Shown piece after piece: positions 60,242-64,000 of a stretch of 64,000 nucleotides of DNA. This DNA comes from Daphnia carinata. Taxonomy: Eukaryota; Arthropoda; Branchiopoda; Diplostraca; Daphniidae. The DNA lies in contig NC_081332.1 of the NCBI RefSeq assembly GCF_022539665.2, forward strand, positions 4,001,884 through 4,065,883, read 5' to 3'. Numbering within the stretch: the stretch's first letter is position 1; the number at the start of each line of letters is the position of its first letter. The notes beneath the pieces were generated by a model. It saw nothing but the letters and a program-made list of their open reading frames with translations, searched no databases and was not told the origin of the DNA. Made by a program: the position numbers and the translations under genes.

Positions 60242-60282
60242 TATAAAAGAAAAACACGATTGCGAACACAGAGCATTCAGTT
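60242..60282 (+). promoter_or_regulatory. Candidate core promoter of the CYP3-clan P450
   Basis: TATAAA at 60242-60247 is followed by ATTCAGTT, an arthropod-type initiator with A at 60279. The spacing of 37 is a few bases longer than usual; a second TTCAGTC lies at about 60289. The inferred 5' UTR runs about 114 nt to the ATG at 60393. Confidence 0.5.
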
Positions 60283-60392
60283 TCATGTTTCAGTCGTCCG
60301 ATGAACACACTTCAACTGAAATTAGTTATATAACATTTTGAAAATACATTTTTGTTCTATTTCCTTTTAAAAAAATATCTGACTGCACAATC

Positions 60393-62702
60393 ATGAACCT
60401 GCAGAACAGTCCCAAAGCTCCTCATGGGGTTCAGGTAAATTAGTTTTCGGCTTAATTAATTATGTAAGACGTCCATCGAACGTTGACTGTCCTTTTTAGC
60501 GCTTGTCATTCTTTTGTGTTCACTCACTTCGACAAGTAGTTGTTAACATGGTGACTGACGTTGTCTTTCTTTCGCGTCTTTTCGTATTTAATCTACAGAT
60601 CACTCTTGTTGTCGGTTTGGTTGTATTCTTGGACGGAATCCTGCACGTCATCGCATCGCAGCTGTCGTCATGGATCTTCTTGCGGGAGACGTGGGTCATC
60701 GGCAAACGGTGGCCGTTTCTAGCCAACTGGAATGTGACCCATCATTTGCTGGCCGTCGGACTCGCTCTCCTCATGGCATCGCTCTTTCACAGCTACACGT
60801 ACCGCCGTCGGGCTCACCAGTTTTTCCGCCGGCTTGGCATTCCCGGCCCGCAACCGCATCTCATCAAGGGCAATTGCGACAAGATGCGCAACCCATCCTT
60901 GGTGGCCATCGATGTCATGGATCAATGGCAAGCCCAATTCGGAGATGTCTACGGCTATTTCATCGGGTTGAAACCTTACGTGGTGGTCGGAGATCTCGAC
61001 ATGGTTCAACAAGTTCTCATCCGCGATTTCCACAAGTTTGTCAACCGACCGGCGATGGGCATCGAAATTCGACCCGTCATCAACACGCTGGTCGGATTGC
61101 GCAGCCACAGGTGGAAGGAGGTGCGACGAGTCATTTCGCCCACGTTTTCCACGCGCAAAATGCGCCAGATCAACTCCATCATCAATCGGTGTGTTGATAT
61201 CCTGGTGGAAGTGGTCGGCCAACACGCTGAAACTCAGAGCGAAATCGATTTTTACGGTGTCTTCCAAGGTCTAACTTGCCAGGTAAATTTTAAACTCAAT
61301 TTATTCCTTTTTTAAGAGCCAATTTTTAAAACTCGTTTGATCCCAGGTGATTGGTGAATGCGCATTGAACACTAAAGTTGATTGCCAACGACAGCCTCAA
61401 GATGAATTCCTTAATTCGTTGCGGCAATTCTTGAGACAAGCCAATAATCCCATCATCGATTTGGCCATTTATTTCCCGCTCGTCAGAGAAATCTTGGCCG
61501 TCGTGTGTCGTGTGGCTTCGCCGTGCGGTCAGTTCACGCAGTCGATCATCGATAAAGTCCAGGGTGTCATCAACGAACGCAGAGAGGATCGTCTGACCGG
61601 TACGTCGGCCCCCAATCACGGTGACATTTTGCAGCTGTTGATGGAAGCCTCTGAGAATCGCCAAGAGGACGCGTACGATACGGACGGATGCGTCCGTCCG
61701 ACGCATCAATTGCTCACCGACGATGAAATCATTGCCAATGCTTGGGTTTTCCTCCTGGGTGGTTTTGAAACCACTGCCAACGCTCTCACCTACTGCGCAT
61801 ACTTGCTGGCCACTCATCCCGATGTCCAGGAGAAACTGTACGAGGAACTAAGGGATTACCTTGGGGTAAGAACATCTTTAGGTGTTTAATTTGGAAATCT
61901 ACGTGAAATGCTTTAATGTTTGTGGTTTGTTTTTATTTAGGAAAGTTCTGGCGATCTCGAAACAGATTACAATACAATTAGCCAGTTAACTTACCTGGAC
62001 AAGGTATTTTGCGAAGCCCTGAGGCTCTTCCCACCTGTGGTGTTGTTCGTGACACGCGAGGCGGCCGAAGATGCCCAACTGGGTGATTTTCACATCCCTG
62101 CCGGTACGAACGTTCAGATTCCCATTTGGCAAATCCATCACGATCCCAAATTGTGGCCGAATCCTTACCAATTTGATCCTGAACGGTAATTTTGTCTTTG
62201 AATATTTGATTTAATGAAGCGTGTACTATAACGTTATGGAATTTCTTCAACAGATTTGAACCTGAATTGAAGAAAAACCGACATCCGATGGCATGGATTC
62301 CGTTCGGCTCTGGACCTAGAGCTTGTCTTGGAATCCGCTTTGCAATGCTGGAAGCCAAAATTGCCTTGGCTAAGCTTCTCATGAACTATCGGTAAGTGAA
62401 AGCAACAAGATTAAACGCTTGATTGAGCTACTGTTATGTTACAAGCACAAAATGCCTATGTATTTGATCTTTGTCTAATCTTATTGATAATGATCAACTG
62501 CGCTTTGATCTCTTGGATGTAAAGCGTCGGCTATCGTTTGTCGTTTGAACAACGTTTTGAAAACGATTCATTTGTTTGCTGCAGACTGGTGCCGTGTGAA
62601 CGTACAGAAGAAAAGCTGACGCTCGTCGTCCCGACGGTGACTCTCAATCCAAAATCAGGCGTGTGGTTAAAAGCTGAAAAAAGAGAACAGACATCGGCAT
62701 GA
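60393..62702 (+). CDS. Cytochrome P450, CYP3/CYP6 clan, with extended N-terminus
   Basis: ER membrane monooxygenase. Six exons: 60393-60434, 60599-61282, 61347-61865, 61941-62185, 62254-62391, 62585-62702; phases agree, about 581 residues, versus the usual 500-520. Motifs: [12 protein letters not shown] hinge, [13 protein letters not shown] (C-helix), I-helix [23 protein letters not shown] (ExxR), [11 protein letters not shown], and [14 protein letters not shown] with haem Cys 521. The FETT I-helix and GxRxCxG loop followed by IRFA place it in the CYP3 clan (thromboxane-synthase/CYP6-like), unrelated to the CYP4 array. The extra length is N-terminal: a hydrophobic segment ([18 protein letters not shown]) lies ahead of the standard anchor ([16 protein letters not shown]), so two membrane spans are predicted. 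The chosen start is the 14-codon exon [14 protein letters not shown], which fits in phase; an alternative upstream frame from 60503 would need retained intron. Substrate unknown. Confidence 0.92.
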
Positions 62703-64000
62703 CAGGTGAAAAAAAAAAAGGGAAAAACACACACACAAAAAAATTGAATCATCCATCGCTCTTCATACATCATGCGTTCTTTAATCGGGTAGTAGAAAAT
62801 GTTTAGTCCGACTTTCGTATACGTGTCTCATTTCCTTTGAAATTCGTGATTGTGCTTAGAATTTTATAGAGCGATAGATTTACTGCGTAATAATGTGATC
62901 CAAGGTATTTGAGAAGGAAAGAGATTCCGCTTTGCATGCTCCTGTGCAGCATCGGATCTAAACGATGATGACGCACCGGTGATTAGCTTCTGTTCCCCCT
63001 AATGGACTCTGATGGGCTCTTTAAAAAAAAAACATGTCGTGTTTGCTGATGATGAATGTTTTTCAAGCCAATTTTTCTCTTTTGATCTTGTTTTCTTTTA
63101 AATTTCTTTTCTCCACACGTGACTGCTTTTTTAAGTATTGGCTTAATCTCTTATCCTTTTTCTCTCAACCGTACGTTTGTGTTTTGAAACGTGCATCATT
63201 CAGCAGCCGATCCATCATTGTCCAAGGGAACCAGCTCTTGACTTGACGTTCGTCAGTGTCAAACAGCAAATGTTTTTTTTTTTTGCTTTAAGTTTTTTCA
63301 GGGACTCCTATTTTTACTGACATATTTTTTTTCAATGCACAATTTTATGAATTGTGTCATTTGAATTATTCTGATGTTTTTTCCCACATTTTTTTCTTTG
63401 AACATGTCGCTAAATTGTTGGAACCCTTTCTCTCTGTTCCTTGTTTGATCTCTATGGCATATCTCTCATGCCATGGGTCACTTCAAACAAAAGAAAAAAG
63501 AAATGAAATATTGTCCTATTATCTCTAGAACAAATATTTCATTTTTCTTGTGCATGTTGCGACTCTACTCAGTGCTCAACCTATATCTCTGTTGATATCA
63601 TTTTTTTTTCCTTTAAGTTGCATCCATTTTTTTTTCTCAACTTTTCTAAATTCATGTTTTCTGTACTTTTACATTTTCTAACAAAATTTTCTTATTTCTT
63701 TTTGCGGACCATTACACGAACTTGATTTTAAAACATTTTCATTTTGATATAATTGGGATAGGTATTCCTAATTTATTAAGAGACGCACGCAATTGGAGGA
63801 CAAAAAAATATATATCATTGCGATTACAAATAAGGGGAATATGTAAAACAGATAAATTCATTGATATTGTTTTTTGGTGGGTTCAGCTTCTTTTGCGAGT
63901 TCTGTGCCAACGAAACGTTTGCCTTTGATGTTTTGTGCTTAAATTTTGACCCGATTGATCAATAGAAAAAACAAAACAACAACCCTGTAGGCATTTGCAT
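62703..64000 (+). other. 3' flank of the CYP3-clan P450, no further gene seen
   Basis: T-rich sequence following the stop codon, with short AC repeat near 62729 and many T runs. Open frames of 60-70 codons at 63034-63246 and 63722-63928 have no features I recognise. No gene supported to the window end. Confidence 0.5.

Noticed and set aside
60520-61817. Open frames opposite or shifted to the CYP3-clan P450 exons
   Set aside because: Shadows of the real P450 frame, which has all family motifs and correct splice phases.

Overview
The window looks like nuclear DNA of an arthropod, most likely a branchiopod crustacean of the Daphnia type. The reasons are short GT-AG introns (many of 60-100 bp), an AT-rich background with long A and T runs, a tandem block of CYP4 (CYP4C-like) cytochromes P450, and a receptor tyrosine kinase of the arthropod Cad96Ca/Stitcher type. 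I saw no tRNA, rRNA, CRISPR, bacterial operon or intact transposon. All genes were rebuilt exon by exon from splice sites, reading phase and family similarity recalled from memory; no database search was run.

Left part (1-7.3 kb, minus strand). A small five-exon gene of unknown function (478-1288) lies downstream of a complete Sec31 gene (2696-6832; COPII outer coat, 7 coding exons). Sec31 carries one apparent single-base excess that breaks its frame near residue 399. A degenerate tandem repeat lies between the two genes.

Middle part (8.7-29.2 kb, minus strand). Four complete CYP4-family genes lie head to tail: A (8733-12953), B (17611-20428), C (23095-25777) and D (26551-29172). B, C and D share the same 13-exon structure and look like recent tandem duplicates. 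A has 10 exons, lacks three of the shared introns and is the divergent member. A lone P450-like membrane-anchor exon sits on the opposite strand at 13571-13711.

The stretch 29.2-44.2 kb is largely gene-free. It holds a diverged duplicated block (about 30.37 and 31.19 kb) and many homopolymer runs.

Right part (44.2-64 kb, plus strand). A seven-exon gene (44221-55782) encodes a receptor tyrosine kinase of about 1001 residues. It has a signal peptide, a long Thr/Ser/Pro-rich mucin-like ectodomain, one membrane span and a complete kinase domain of the Cad96Ca/Stitcher type. Its first intron is 7.5 kb, and a short intron just after the membrane span contains polyadenylation-like signals. Downstream is a six-exon P450 of the CYP3/CYP6 clan (60393-62702), of about 581 residues with an extra N-terminal hydrophobic segment. 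Between them, possible leader exons include a perfect 12-bp hairpin.

Together the window pairs two conserved cell-biology genes (COPII coat, wound/growth-type RTK) with two unrelated P450 loci: a tandem CYP4 array likely to act on fatty acids, terpenoids or xenobiotics, and a single CYP3-clan enzyme.
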